A stretch of 64,000 nucleotides of DNA from Pseudomonas kilonensis (lineage in GTDB: Bacteria; Pseudomonadota; Gammaproteobacteria; Pseudomonadales; Pseudomonadaceae). The notes below the pieces were generated by a model that saw only the letters and a program-made list of their open reading frames with translations, ran no database searches and was not told the origin of the DNA. Location: assembly GCF_001269885.1 (NCBI RefSeq), contig NZ_LHVH01000024.1, positions 558,001 through 622,000 of the forward strand. Direction: 5' to 3'. Made by a program: the position numbers and the translations under genes. This document shows positions 18,548-30,043 of this stretch, piece by piece (within the stretch, counting starts at the first letter, position 1; each line of letters opens with the position of its first letter).

Positions 18548-21132
18548 GTGCGGTTGCCAGCCAAACCGCCATCGCGAGCAAGCTCGCTCCCACAGGGGTT
18601 GGTGGTGACCTTGTGAGAGCGCCGAATCAGCTTGCAGTGAAGGTGGATGTGCCGCCCTCTTCGCGAGCAAGCCCGCTCCCACAAAAGCCTGGTGCCGAAC
18701 ACCCTATCCATAACCACCACACCCCCCCTGTGGGAGCGGGCTTGCTCGCGAAAGCGCTGGGTCAGCTTGCATCAAGGTTGAATGTGCCGCCCTCTTCGCG
18801 AGCAGGCTCGCTCCCACAAAAGCCTGGTGCCGAACACACTATCCATAACCACCACAAACCCCCTGTGGGAGCGGGCTTGCTCGCGAAAGCGCTGGGTCAG
18901 TTTGCATCAAGGTTGAATGAGCCGCCCTCTTCGCGAGCAAGCCCGCTCCCACAAAAGCCTGGTGCCGAACACACTATCCATAACCACCACAAACCCCCTG
19001 TGGGAGCGGGCTTGCTCGCGAAAGCGCTGGGTCAGTTTGCATCAAGGTTGAATGAGCCGCCCTCTTCGCGAGCAAGCCCGCTCCCACAAAAGCCTGGTGC
19101 CGAACGCACTATCCGCGAGCACCATCGATCCCCTGTGGGAGCGAGCTTGCTCGCGATGGGGCCGGTGCAGCGCTGGTGGAAAGTGGCTGCTGGCCTGTGC
19201 CTTTGGAGCCTGGCCTTTTTTGCCCAGGGCGCGGCGATGCAATGGACCGGCATCCGCGACGGCAGCCTGTACCTGCAGACCGACCGCCCGGATTATGTGA
19301 TCGTGCGCTGGGTACCAGCGTGGCAGGCCAACGCCAATAGTGAGCACCTGTACCTGCTCAACGGCCAGGGGCAACTGGTGGGTGAGCGCTTGATCAAGGC
19401 GGCCCAGGAACGTGGCGAGCAGCAGTGGCCCTTGCTGCCAGGGGCCGCCAGCTATCGACTGGAAATTCCCGGCTACAGCTTCCGCCGCTACAACATCGAA
19501 CACGATGCCCGGACCCGGGCGATGTTTGCCCCGGCCAAGGTGCATTTCAGCGCCGAAACCCACGACGGCGATGAGCTGTATTTCAAGGTCGCACCCGGTG
19601 AGCAGGCCGTGCTGGCGGGCAAGTTCCACGGCGGCGTGCGCAGTCTGCAAGCCCGGCGTGTTGCCGATGGCAAACAGGTGCAGTTGAACCTCAAGCCATA
19701 CCCGGCCTATTGGCAGTTCGATCAAGTCGCCCTGCCCGTTGCCAACGTCGAGCAAACCTGGCGCCTGCAATTGCAGGGCAACGGCAAGGCGGCGTTCTGG
19801 CTGGACGGCACGGCGAACCTGTTCGCACAAGCCGCCGAGCATCTGCAACCGCTGCGCCAGGACCCGGGGCAAGCGCACCTGAGACTCTATGGCGATGTCC
19901 TGGGAACCACTCCGAGACTGGGCATTTCCCTGCCCTACGTCATGCCCCCGCCCTCGGCCTACCCGGTCATCGATGCCCTCAAGCCCCAGGCCGCCACTTA
20001 TTACAGTTTTGTCGACGTCACCGCGGCCAAGCCGGACCACGAAGATGCGTTCCGGCGCCTGTATCAGGACCGCTTCGGCATCACCCGGGACATCACCCTG
20101 TTGGCCGGTAGCGCACGCAAAGCCGACCTGCGAGCCGACCGCGTCAGTAACAGCGGCTTGCAGGCCTGGCTCAAGTCGACCCGAGCCTTGGGCGGCAAAG
20201 GCATCCATTACCTCAGTTTCGCCGATGAGCCAAACCTCAACTACCCGGATTTCGCCAGTTTCCAGCAGGTGTTCGAGAGCATGGCCAGCCAGGTTCGCGC
20301 CGTTCCCGACAACGCCCGCGCCGGGGTGCGCATTGCCATACCGGCCAGCTCCCGGTTCACCAACGGCCCCCTGGCGGAAAACGCCGCCGACCGGCGCGGG
20401 ATCGACTGGGCGCGGCGTTTGCTGGCCGAATCCAGTGACCAGATCGACGCCCTGGCCTGGCATGAATGGATGATCCGCGACCTGCTGGCGACCCGGGTCT
20501 ATCGCAACAGCGTGCGTCAGGCCGCCGAGCTGGTGGGCCTGGACAGCAACGGCCGGCCGCGCAAGGCCTTGCTGCTGGACCAGACCAACATGTCCAGCGG
20601 CTCGAGCCTGAGCCCCTACGACCAGGAAACCCACTACGCCGCCCTGTGGTGGACGTCCGTGGCGATCAATGCCTCGGCGGACGGTTGGCTGGACATGCTC
20701 AACTGGTTCCAGTCCGCCGACGAACCGGAGTACCCAAAAGGCATGGTTCGAGTGCTGGACAGCCAGCGCTTCGAACTCAAACCGGTGGGCCTGGCCCAAC
20801 AGTTCATCCACCAGCATTGGCTGGACCAAGTGCTGCGCCTGGATAACGACGCCTTTGAAGTCGACGTGCTGGCCATGGCCACCGACGCAAGGCGCAGCCT
20901 GCTGGGCGTGAACAAAAGCACGCGCCCGCAACAGGTCAGCCTGGACGGCGTGCCCTGCCCCCAGGTGAAAGCCGAGCTGGTGTACTTCGGCCCCGACAAC
21001 CATAGCCGCAGCGCCCCATTCAACTGCGAGACCGGGCAGATCCGTTTTCTCCTGCCAGGAGAAACCCTGTTTGCCCTGAGCTGGACCGCACCCTCTTCCC
21101 CCCAACCCGCCACCCGTCAGGAGGCACCATGA
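18544..21132 (+). CDS. Glycoside-hydrolase-like (GH39/TIM-barrel-like) secreted protein with in-frame REP array at its 5' end
   Basis: Two starts are possible. ATG 18544 overlaps the flippase stop and stays open through the whole REP array, giving 862 aa with about 200 repeat-encoded residues. ATG 19156 lies in the last REP and gives 658 aa starting with a plausible signal peptide (RWWKVAAGLCLWSLAFFAQGAA). The catalytic-type region has YLSFADEPNLNYPDF, ALAWHEWMIRDLLATRV and LLLDQTNMSSGSSLSPYDQE, suggesting a TIM-barrel glycosidase related to enzymes such as PslG. It probably trims or degrades the polymer in the periplasm. The family call rests on motifs only; the secreted core from 19156 is the safer part. 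Confidence 0.65.
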   Translation: MSAVASQTAIASKLAPTGVGGDLVRAPNQLAVKVDVPPSSRASPLPQKPGAEHPIHNHHTPPVGAGLLAKALGQLASRLNVPPSSRAGSLPQKPGAEHTIHNHHKPPVGAGLLAKALGQFASRLNEPPSSRASPLPQKPGAEHTIHNHHKPPVGAGLLAKALGQFASRLNEPPSSRASPLPQKPGAERTIREHHRSPVGASLLAMGPVQRWWKVAAGLCLWSLAFFAQGAAMQWTGIRDGSLYLQTDRPDYVIVRWVPAWQANANSEHLYLLNGQGQLVGERLIKAAQERGEQQWPLLPGAASYRLEIPGYSFRRYNIEHDARTRAMFAPAKVHFSAETHDGDELYFKVAPGEQAVLAGKFHGGVRSLQARRVADGKQVQLNLKPYPAYWQFDQVALPVANVEQTWRLQLQGNGKAAFWLDGTANLFAQAAEHLQPLRQDPGQAHLRLYGDVLGTTPRLGISLPYVMPPPSAYPVIDALKPQAATYYSFVDVTAAKPDHEDAFRRLYQDRFGITRDITLLAGSARKADLRADRVSNSGLQAWLKSTRALGGKGIHYLSFADEPNLNYPDFASFQQVFESMASQVRAVPDNARAGVRIAIPASSRFTNGPLAENAADRRGIDWARRLLAESSDQIDALAWHEWMIRDLLATRVYRNSVRQAAELVGLDSNGRPRKALLLDQTNMSSGSSLSPYDQETHYAALWWTSVAINASADGWLDMLNWFQSADEPEYPKGMVRVLDSQRFELKPVGLAQQFIHQHWLDQVLRLDNDAFEVDVLAMATDARRSLLGVNKSTRPQQVSLDGVPCPQVKAELVYFGPDNHSRSAPFNCETGQIRFLLPGETLFALSWTAPSSPQPATRQEAP
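18570..19160. repeat. Tandem REP-doublet array, 135-bp period
   Basis: Forward REP starts (CTGTGGGAGC) fall at 18728, 18863, 18998 and 19133, exactly 135 bp apart. A degenerate first unit lies before 18728. Each unit holds one forward and one reverse REP separated by conserved spacers (e.g. GCTGGGTCAG...GCATCAAGGTTGAATG, and AAAGCCTGGTGCCGAAC). Because 135 is a multiple of three and no stop occurs in the downstream gene's frame, the array reads as a 45-residue peptide repeat. Confidence 0.95.
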
Positions 21133-21818
21133 ACGCTCTGCAGAAATTGCGTGATCGCATCCAGAAAAAAGGCCTGCGCGCCGTCCTCAAACAGCTGTTC
21201 AGACGCTACGTGTTTCTCCACTCGCAACTGGTGTGGCTGGAGCACGATGTGCGAACCCCACTGCCGCCGCATAACCTCAAGCCCTACCCGCCGATGCGCT
21301 TGGAGGCCATCACGATCAGCAATGCCGACGCTTTTTCCCGGCATTTTGGCGACCGCGTCGAAACCATGCGCGAGCTGGCAGCCGAAGGCTACGCAGGCTT
21401 GATGTACCTGGATGATCAAGGCGACACCGTGGGGTTCGCCTGGGGCAGTACGCGAGACTATTTCGACCGCCATTTCTACCAATGCAACTTCCCGATCAAG
21501 CCTGGCGAGTACTTTCAGTTCGGTGGCGAGGCGATTCGTAAATACTGGGGTTCCAGTATATCGGCGGACATGCAGTTGGAGATGTGGAAAGTCATGGCGG
21601 ACAAAGGGTGCGACACCATGGTCGATGTCTGCGACATAGAGAACATCCCAGCGATCAAGATGCACCTGCGCATGGGCTTCCAGGAACGCGGCAAGATCAC
21701 CCACATGTATCGCCTGTTCGGTCGCTGGCGGTTCTTCCGCGACACGCTTTACAACGGCTCGGCACTGGACGCCTTCCGTAAACCGGCCCAGCCGGTTGCA
21801 TCGACTGCAGCGGCCTGA
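21129..21818 (+). CDS. GNAT-like N-acetyltransferase of the exopolysaccharide operon
   Basis: 229 aa, starting in the stop of the preceding gene (ATGA). Central part: MYLDDQGDTVGFAWG, then a long strand-helix region, then DVCDIENIPAIKMHLRMGFQERGKI, the typical GNAT C-terminal pattern (N-x-x-A-x-x-x-x-x-x-GF). The N-terminus is basic and amphipathic (LRDRIQKKGLRAVLKQLFRRYVF), suggesting membrane association. Probably acylates a sugar of the repeat unit. The acceptor is not identifiable. Confidence 0.75.
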   Translation: MNALQKLRDRIQKKGLRAVLKQLFRRYVFLHSQLVWLEHDVRTPLPPHNLKPYPPMRLEAITISNADAFSRHFGDRVETMRELAAEGYAGLMYLDDQGDTVGFAWGSTRDYFDRHFYQCNFPIKPGEYFQFGGEAIRKYWGSSISADMQLEMWKVMADKGCDTMVDVCDIENIPAIKMHLRMGFQERGKITHMYRLFGRWRFFRDTLYNGSALDAFRKPAQPVASTAAA

Positions 21819-21823
21819 CGCCC

Positions 21824-22999
21824 ATGGCGATCCGGTTCCAATGGTGCCGCTCCCTGGGCGCCGAGGACTTTCCCATAACGGCCTATGACCAGCTGCGAAC
21901 CCAGGTGCCCGACGCTACGCCCTTCAACACCCTGGCCTGGTTGCAAGCGGCGGAGTTCGCCCTGCTGCCGGACCAGCAGTTACAGGTGTTGCTGGGCTGG
22001 GAGGACCAGGCGCTGTGCCTGTGCCTGCCCCTGGTATCGGGGCGTGAGCGTATCGGCGGGCTGCGGTTCCGGGTGTTGCATCACTTGGGTTACCCATTGG
22101 CCGACCGCATCGCCTTGCTGGTGCGCCTGGACGCCGAGGGCATGGGGCAGGCACTGATGCAAATCCGTCAGCACTTGCCCCACGCGCTGCTGCAATTGAA
22201 TGAGGTGGTCGAGCCGGTCGGTGAGCAAAGCGTCCTCAGTGCCTGGATGGCACTGAGTTCCACCGGCGAACGACGCCTGAGTTGCCGGGTACCGGTGCAT
22301 TTGATCAGCGACAGCGACCATCAGGAAATCTCTGGCGACCCACGCTACAAATTGCGCCGCGCACGCAAGCGGATCGCCGCCTGTGGCGCCGAGATCCTCC
22401 GGGTGAAACCGGACGCCATCAGCATGGGGCAGTTGTTGCGCAACCTCGCCGAGGTCGAGGCGGCCAGTTGGAAAGGCGAGGAAGGCGTCGGCATCTTCGC
22501 CGACCCCAGGCGCCGGCAATGGATGAACCACGCCTTCACTGCCCTCGCCGCCCAAGGCCTGGTACGGGTGGTGATGCTGGAGCTGAACGGCGAATGCATC
22601 AGCTATCGCCTCGGCTTGCTGGATCAGGGACGGCTGTATGACTACAACCTGGCGTTCCTGCCGCAGCATGCCGACCTGGGCAGCGGCCGAGTCTTGCTCG
22701 AAGAGTGGATTCGCTGGGGGCTGGACGAAAACTGGCGCTGGATCGATGCCTCGCGCGTCAGCCTGGAGAACTCCAGCCATCAGCTACACGAACGCATGAC
22801 CGGCCAACTGGAACACTGGCGCTGGAGTTTTTACTCCTGGCAGCCCGGTGGCTTGCTCCTGGGGTTTGCCTTGCGGCTATGGAAAAGCTTGAAGCCATGG
22901 TTCGGCAAACGCCGGAGCAAACCGACCGCGACGACGGCATCGTCCCCCCCTAAAAACCAGGAGAAGACAGATGCCGCGCCAAGTGATCGTCAACGCTGA
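21824..22999 (+). CDS. CelD/BioF2-like acetyltransferase
   Basis: 391 aa. The N-terminal half has FNTLAWLQAAEFALLPDQQ; the C-terminal GNAT domain includes DPRYKLRRARKRIAACGAEI, EAASWKGEEGVGIFADPRR and GECISYRLGLLDQGRLYDYNLAF, the pattern of the CelD-like (cellulose biosynthesis) acetyltransferase group found in exopolysaccharide clusters. No signal peptide. It lies 5 bp after the previous gene and overlaps the next by 29 bp. Confidence 0.78.
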   Translation: MAIRFQWCRSLGAEDFPITAYDQLRTQVPDATPFNTLAWLQAAEFALLPDQQLQVLLGWEDQALCLCLPLVSGRERIGGLRFRVLHHLGYPLADRIALLVRLDAEGMGQALMQIRQHLPHALLQLNEVVEPVGEQSVLSAWMALSSTGERRLSCRVPVHLISDSDHQEISGDPRYKLRRARKRIAACGAEILRVKPDAISMGQLLRNLAEVEAASWKGEEGVGIFADPRRRQWMNHAFTALAAQGLVRVVMLELNGECISYRLGLLDQGRLYDYNLAFLPQHADLGSGRVLLEEWIRWGLDENWRWIDASRVSLENSSHQLHERMTGQLEHWRWSFYSWQPGGLLLGFALRLWKSLKPWFGKRRSKPTATTASSPPKNQEKTDAAPSDRQR

Positions 23000-23765
23000 C
23001 GACTTCGGCCTCAGCCTCAGCGAAAACGCGCTGATCCTGCGGGCCTTCGAGACCGGAGTGATCAGTTCTGCCACGGCCATGGCCAACATGCCGGGTTTCG
23101 AGCAGGCGTGTGAAATGGCCCGGCAACCGCTGCTCAACGGCCACGTTGGCCTGCATTTCAACCTCAGCTACGGCCCGCCGCTGGGCCAGGCGATCACCTC
23201 GCGACCGGTTTTTTGCGACGCCAATGGCCAGTTCGACCTGAACCTGTCGCGTTATTGCCTGCGCCTGGGTTCAAAGGATCTGGCGGCGGTGGAAGATGAA
23301 CTGCAGGCGCAATGGCAACACTGCCTGGACCACGGCCTGCGACCCAGCCATCTCGATTCCCATCAACATGTGCACAACATCTGGCCCATCGGCGAACTGG
23401 TTGCCCGCTTCGCCGCCAGGCAAGGCGTGCCCATGCGCCTGGCGCGCAACCTGGGGGCGAACTTGAACCCGCCCAAGCGCCTATTCAAAACCCTGTTCAA
23501 CCGGCGCATTCGCAGCCTGTGCGGTGCGACAGCGGACTACGTCTGCACCCCAGCCGACCTGGACTACGCCGCGCCACCGGCCTATGGCTCGCTTGAGGTC
23601 ATCGTGCATCCGATGCAACTGGACGGGGATTTTGGCGATGCCAGCCTGGGGCCTGGCGAGTCGTTGACCCACGTACTGCACAAGCGCCTGGCGGGCGTGC
23701 CCAAGGTCGCGTACGGCCGGACCACGCAGGTATTGACGCTGGTTGAGTACGGGGATGTGCACTGA
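22971..23765 (+). CDS. ChbG/HpnK-family (YdjC-like) deacetylase
   Basis: 264 aa with AGGAG just upstream of ATG 22971. Metal-site motifs are VNADDFGLS at the N-terminus and HLDSHQHVHNI near 125, as in YdjC/ChbG carbohydrate deacetylases, plus VGLHFNLS. Second predicted deacetylase of the operon. HpnK-type enzymes deacetylate N-acetyl sugars, so the polymer may contain an amino sugar. Last gene of the operon; a hairpin follows 20 bp downstream. Confidence 0.87.
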   Translation: MPRQVIVNADDFGLSLSENALILRAFETGVISSATAMANMPGFEQACEMARQPLLNGHVGLHFNLSYGPPLGQAITSRPVFCDANGQFDLNLSRYCLRLGSKDLAAVEDELQAQWQHCLDHGLRPSHLDSHQHVHNIWPIGELVARFAARQGVPMRLARNLGANLNPPKRLFKTLFNRRIRSLCGATADYVCTPADLDYAAPPAYGSLEVIVHPMQLDGDFGDASLGPGESLTHVLHKRLAGVPKVAYGRTTQVLTLVEYGDVH

Positions 23766-23785
23766 CAGGGGCGCGGTGCATACCT

Positions 23786-23813
23786 GTGGCGAGGGCGCTT
23801 GCTACCTCGCCAC
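23786..23813 (+). terminator. Hairpin at the end of the exopolysaccharide operon
   Basis: GTGGCGAGG (23786-23794) pairs perfectly with CCTCGCCAC (23805-23813) across a 10-nt loop. There is no T-run, so it is either a factor-dependent terminator or a REP-like palindrome of the GTGGCGAGGG family. Confidence 0.45.
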
Positions 23814-23890
23814 GGCCGTCCGAAATCCCTGCGCCGCTTTCGGAGAATCTGCTACAAGGCATCTTCAGTTTCGAGTAGCGAATTGCGTCG

Positions 23891-24829
23891 ATGCCTTTAC
23901 CTTTATTCTCTCGCCTTCGGCGGCGCTGGCTGGCCTTCCTTGTCATGAGCGCATTGGTGGTCGGCCTGCCGGTGGGCTGTGGTGTGTTGCAGCATAAGGA
24001 GCGCGAGCTGGTCTTTCGCATCGAACCGGGGACAGCGAGCTGGTTCCGCGGGCTGCCCAGCGGTGTGCAGGAATTCGATCTCAAGCCCAAGAGCTTCAAG
24101 GCCGGGGAAAACATCCACGCCTGGTGGTGGCCGGCCGAACGCAAGAACGCACCGGCGATCCTGTACTTGCACGGCGTGCGTTGGAATTTGACTGGCCAGT
24201 TGTTTCGTATCCAGCAACTGAGGGCGCTGGGCTATTCGGTGTTGGCGATCGATTACCGGGGTTTTGGCAAAAGCCATGGGGATCTGCCGTCGGAAGCCAG
24301 CGTCTATGAAGATGCACGCATCGCCTGGGAGCGCCTCAAGGTCCTGCAACCGGACCCGGCCCTGCGGCTGATCTACGGTCATTCACTGGGCGGTGCCGTC
24401 GCAGTGGACCTTGCTGCGCAGTTGGGTCAGGAGGCCGCCAGCAATGGCGATGCCCAGGTCCGAGGCCTGGTCATCGAATCCACCTTCACCTCCCTGGGCG
24501 ATGTCGCCACCGCGATGGCGAATACCTCCCTGCCCGTGCGCTGGTTGCTGTCACAGAAATTCGACTCCATCGACAAAATCGGCGAGATCAACATGCCGCT
24601 GCTGGTGGTCCATGGTGCTGCCGATCGTTACGTCCCGCCCCGGTTCAGCGAGCAACTGTTCAACGCCGCCCGGGAGCCCAAACGCCTGCTGCTGGTGCCG
24701 GGGGCAACACACAACAACAGCATGAGCCTGGCGGGCCAGACTTACCGGCAAGCGCTGGACGCGTTGATGAAAAACAAGCCATCGCCCATGGCCGAACACT
24801 CCCAGGTAAGCTCGGCCAAGGCCGGCTAA
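23891..24829 (+). CDS. Alpha/beta hydrolase (Bem46/YsgG-like) with N-terminal membrane anchor
   Basis: 312 aa. Hydrophobic N-terminus (WLAFLVMSALVVGLPVGCGVL) is an anchor or possible lipoprotein signal. The hydrolase fold shows ILYLHG, IDYRGFGKSHG, the nucleophile elbow YGHSLGGAV, the acid in VVHGAADRYVPP and the histidine in PGATHNNS. This is the layout of Bem46/ABHD13-type hydrolases. It is 125 bp after the operon and ends before a REP cluster, so a role in the polymer pathway is possible but unsupported. Confidence 0.85.
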   Translation: MPLPLFSRLRRRWLAFLVMSALVVGLPVGCGVLQHKERELVFRIEPGTASWFRGLPSGVQEFDLKPKSFKAGENIHAWWWPAERKNAPAILYLHGVRWNLTGQLFRIQQLRALGYSVLAIDYRGFGKSHGDLPSEASVYEDARIAWERLKVLQPDPALRLIYGHSLGGAVAVDLAAQLGQEAASNGDAQVRGLVIESTFTSLGDVATAMANTSLPVRWLLSQKFDSIDKIGEINMPLLVVHGAADRYVPPRFSEQLFNAAREPKRLLLVPGATHNNSMSLAGQTYRQALDALMKNKPSPMAEHSQVSSAKAG

Positions 24830-24877
24830 CGCACAGGTCCCCGGCTGACACCCAACACCTTCATTGACTGTCACACC

Positions 24878-25128
24878 GCTATCGCGAGCAAGCTTTGCTC
24901 CCACAGATCTCCCCCACACAGTTCTTTGATTGTTTACAAGATCAGCGTTCACAGCCGATCCCTGTGGGAGCGAGCTTGCTCGCGATGGCGTCAGCCCAGT
25001 CAACCTCGCTGCAACTGACCCACCGCCTTCGCGAGCAAGCTCGCTCCCACAGGGGATTTGTGGCGTATGTGAGGTCTGTGAACGACGCGGAAAAATTGTG
25101 GGTGCGAGCCTGCTCGCGATGGCGGTGC
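24878..25128. repeat. REP cluster (four units)
   Basis: REP units near 24880 (reverse), 24961 (forward), 25028 (reverse) and 25097 (forward, degenerate GTGGGTGCGAGCCTGCTCGCG). They lie between the convergent hydrolase and transporter genes. Apart from these and the terminator at 25139-25166, nothing else is seen in 24830-25185. Confidence 0.88.
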
Positions 25129-25138
25129 AAGCGCACGC

Positions 25139-25166
25139 AAAAAAAACGGCACCTTTCGGTGCCGTT
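25139..25166 (-). terminator. Rho-independent terminator of the ABC transporter operon
   Basis: Stem AACGGCACC (25145-25153), loop TTTC, stem GGTGCCGTT (25158-25166). Read on the minus strand it is followed by a run of eight T (complement of 25139-25146). It sits 20 bp beyond the stop of the solute-binding protein. Confidence 0.9.
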
Positions 25167-25185
25167 CGTTTTCACGCTTGGGGCT

Positions 25186-26928
25186 TTACTTGCGTGCCGC
25201 TTCCCATGATTTCAACAGCTCGGTGTAGCTCACTGTTTCACCTTTAGGCTTCTCGTTCGCCAGTTTCGGCTTCGGTGCGCCCGGTTGGTCGAACCAGTAT
25301 TGCGCATCGCGCTCAGGGTTCATCTTAGGTGCGCAGGTGGCTTGGGCCTTGGAGCGTTCCAGACGCGTCATGATCGCGTCCTGGTCCTTGGCCAACCCAT
25401 CGAGGGCCTGTTGCGGGGTCTTCTCGCCACTGGCCGCTTCGGCGATGTGGCTCCACCACAGTTGCGCCAGGCGCGGGTAGTCCGGCACGTTGGTCCCGGT
25501 CGGGGTCCATTGCACGCGGGCTGGGCTGCGGTAGAACTCCACCAGGCCACCGAGTTTCGGCGCCAGGTCGGTCAGGGCCTGGGAGTTGATGTCCGACTCA
25601 CGAATTGGCGTCAGGCCAACGATGGTCTTCTTCAGCGACACCGTCTTGGACGTCACGAACTGCGCGTAGAGCCAGGCGGCGAGTTTCTGTTTCTCCGGCG
25701 TGGACTTCATGAATGTCCAGGAACCCACGTCCTGATACCCCAGCTTCATGCCCTCTTCCCAGTACGGACCGCGCGGCGACGGCGCCATGCGCCATTTCGG
25801 CGTGCCGTCGGCGTTCATCACCGGCAGGCCAGGCTTGGTCATGTCGGCGGTGAAGGCGGTGTACCAGAAAATCTGCTGGGCGATGTTCCCTTGGGACGGC
25901 ACCGGGCCGGATTCGGAGAAGGTCATGCCCGCCGCTTCCGGTGGCGCGTACTTCTTCATCCAGTCCACGTATTTGGTGGTCGCGAACACCGCCGCCGGCC
26001 CGTTGGTATCGCCGCCGCGGGTCACGCTGGAGCCGACCGGATGGCAGTCTTCGACGCGAATACCCCACTCGTCCACCGGCAAACCGTTGGGCAGGCCCTT
26101 GTCGCCGCCACCGGCCATGGAGAACCAGGCATCGGTGAAGCGCCAGCCCAGGGACGGGTCTTTCTTGCCGTAGTCCATGTGGCCGTAGACGCGCTTGCCG
26201 TCGATCTCCTTGACGTCTTCGGAGAAGAACTTGGCAATGTCCTCATAGGCCGACCAGTTCACCGGTACGCCCAGCTCGTAGCCGTATTTCTCCTTGAACT
26301 TGGCCTTCAGGTCCGCACGCTCGAACCAGTCGGCGCGGAACCAGTACAAGTTGGCGAATTGCTGGTCGGGCAGTTGATAGATCTTGCCGTCCGGCGCCGT
26401 GGTGAAGGAGATGCCGATGAAGTCCTTGATGTCCAGGGTCGGCGAGGTGAAATCCTTGCCTTCGTTGGCCATCAGGTCGGTGATCGATTCGGTCTTGCCA
26501 TAGCGAAAGTGCGTACCGATCAGGTCCGAGTCGTTGACCCAGCCGTCATAGATGTTCTTGTCCGACTGCATCTGGGTCTGCAGCTTCTCCACCACGTCGC
26601 CTTCCTGGAGCAGGTCGTGGGTCAGCTGAATCCCGGTGATTTCGGTAAAGGCCTTGGCCAGCACCTTGGACTCGTATTCGTGGGTGGCGATGGTTTCCGA
26701 CACCACGTTGATTTTCATCCCGCGAAACGGCTGGGCGGCCTTGATGAACCACTTGAGTTCTTCGAGCTGCTGCTCGGCTGTCAGGGTCGACGGCTTGAAT
26801 TCACTGCCGATCCATTTTTTCGCGGCGTCTTCATAGGCGTCGGCCCAGGCCGCAGCACTCAACCCGCTGAGTGCCAGCATGGCTGCCAATGAAACGCTAT
26901 GTCGCAGCTTATTGTTTTTATTGAACAT
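25186..26928 (-). CDS. glpV: Extracellular solute-binding protein, GlpV-like (polyol/glycerol ABC system)
   Basis: 580 aa, unusually long for a family 1 binding protein but usual for the GlpV group. Signal peptide about 1-29 (LAAMLALSGLSAAAWA-DAYED). AGGAGG lies just upstream of ATG 26928. The mature part has KIYQLPDQQFANLYWFRADWF and GSSVTRGGDTNGPAAVFATTKY. Together with two permeases, two ATPases and a DUF2160 protein in the same order, it matches the rhizobial GlpSTPQUV glycerol transporter. The actual substrate here could be glycerol or another small polyol. Confidence 0.85.
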   Translation of the reverse strand: MFNKNNKLRHSVSLAAMLALSGLSAAAWADAYEDAAKKWIGSEFKPSTLTAEQQLEELKWFIKAAQPFRGMKINVVSETIATHEYESKVLAKAFTEITGIQLTHDLLQEGDVVEKLQTQMQSDKNIYDGWVNDSDLIGTHFRYGKTESITDLMANEGKDFTSPTLDIKDFIGISFTTAPDGKIYQLPDQQFANLYWFRADWFERADLKAKFKEKYGYELGVPVNWSAYEDIAKFFSEDVKEIDGKRVYGHMDYGKKDPSLGWRFTDAWFSMAGGGDKGLPNGLPVDEWGIRVEDCHPVGSSVTRGGDTNGPAAVFATTKYVDWMKKYAPPEAAGMTFSESGPVPSQGNIAQQIFWYTAFTADMTKPGLPVMNADGTPKWRMAPSPRGPYWEEGMKLGYQDVGSWTFMKSTPEKQKLAAWLYAQFVTSKTVSLKKTIVGLTPIRESDINSQALTDLAPKLGGLVEFYRSPARVQWTPTGTNVPDYPRLAQLWWSHIAEAASGEKTPQQALDGLAKDQDAIMTRLERSKAQATCAPKMNPERDAQYWFDQPGAPKPKLANEKPKGETVSYTELLKSWEAARK

Positions 26929-26976
26929 AGAGACCTCCTGTTTGGGTTTAAGAGCCTGATCGGCGAACCTTCGCGA

Positions 26977-27249
26977 CTAGCCCCACCGCATCACTGCCAA
27001 CAGCCACACCAAAGACAACGCGAACGCTATCCAGATGCTCCAGTCGGTAACGCCGATCACCAGCATGTGCAGGTAGGCGCTACCGAGAAGACCGATAAAC
27101 AACCGATCGCCACGGGTGGTGGCAATCGGCAGGAAACCCCGCCGAGGGATGCTCGGCGAACGCAGTTCCCACGTGGTCATGCCTGCCAGCAGCAAGGCGA
27201 TGACCCCAAAGAATGCCGCCGTGGGGGCGGTCCAGTTCATCCATTCCAT
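26977..27249 (-). CDS. glpU: Small membrane protein, DUF2160 (GlpU-like)
   Basis: 90 aa from ATG 27249, six bases after GAGGAG; an ATG three bases upstream is too close to it. Two or three membrane segments (AAFFGVIALLLAGMTTW; LFIGLLGSAYLHMLVIGV; IWIAFALSLVWLLAVM). Its position between the permease and binding-protein genes is the one seen in GlpSTPQUV operons, where this small protein belongs to the transport complex. Confidence 0.82.
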   Translation of the reverse strand: MEWMNWTAPTAAFFGVIALLLAGMTTWELRSPSIPRRGFLPIATTRGDRLFIGLLGSAYLHMLVIGVTDWSIWIAFALSLVWLLAVMRWG

Positions 27250-27259
27250 CATCGACTCC

Positions 27260-28060
<801 letters not shown>

Positions 28061-28070
28061 GGTGCGGGCC

Positions 28071-30042
<1,972 letters not shown>

Positions 30043-30043
<1 letters not shown>

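Noticed and set aside
18570..19160. Regularly spaced repeats that could be taken for a CRISPR array
   Set aside because: The unit is 135 bp, both the REP parts and the spacers are conserved between units, and there are no cas genes. It is a REP-doublet array.
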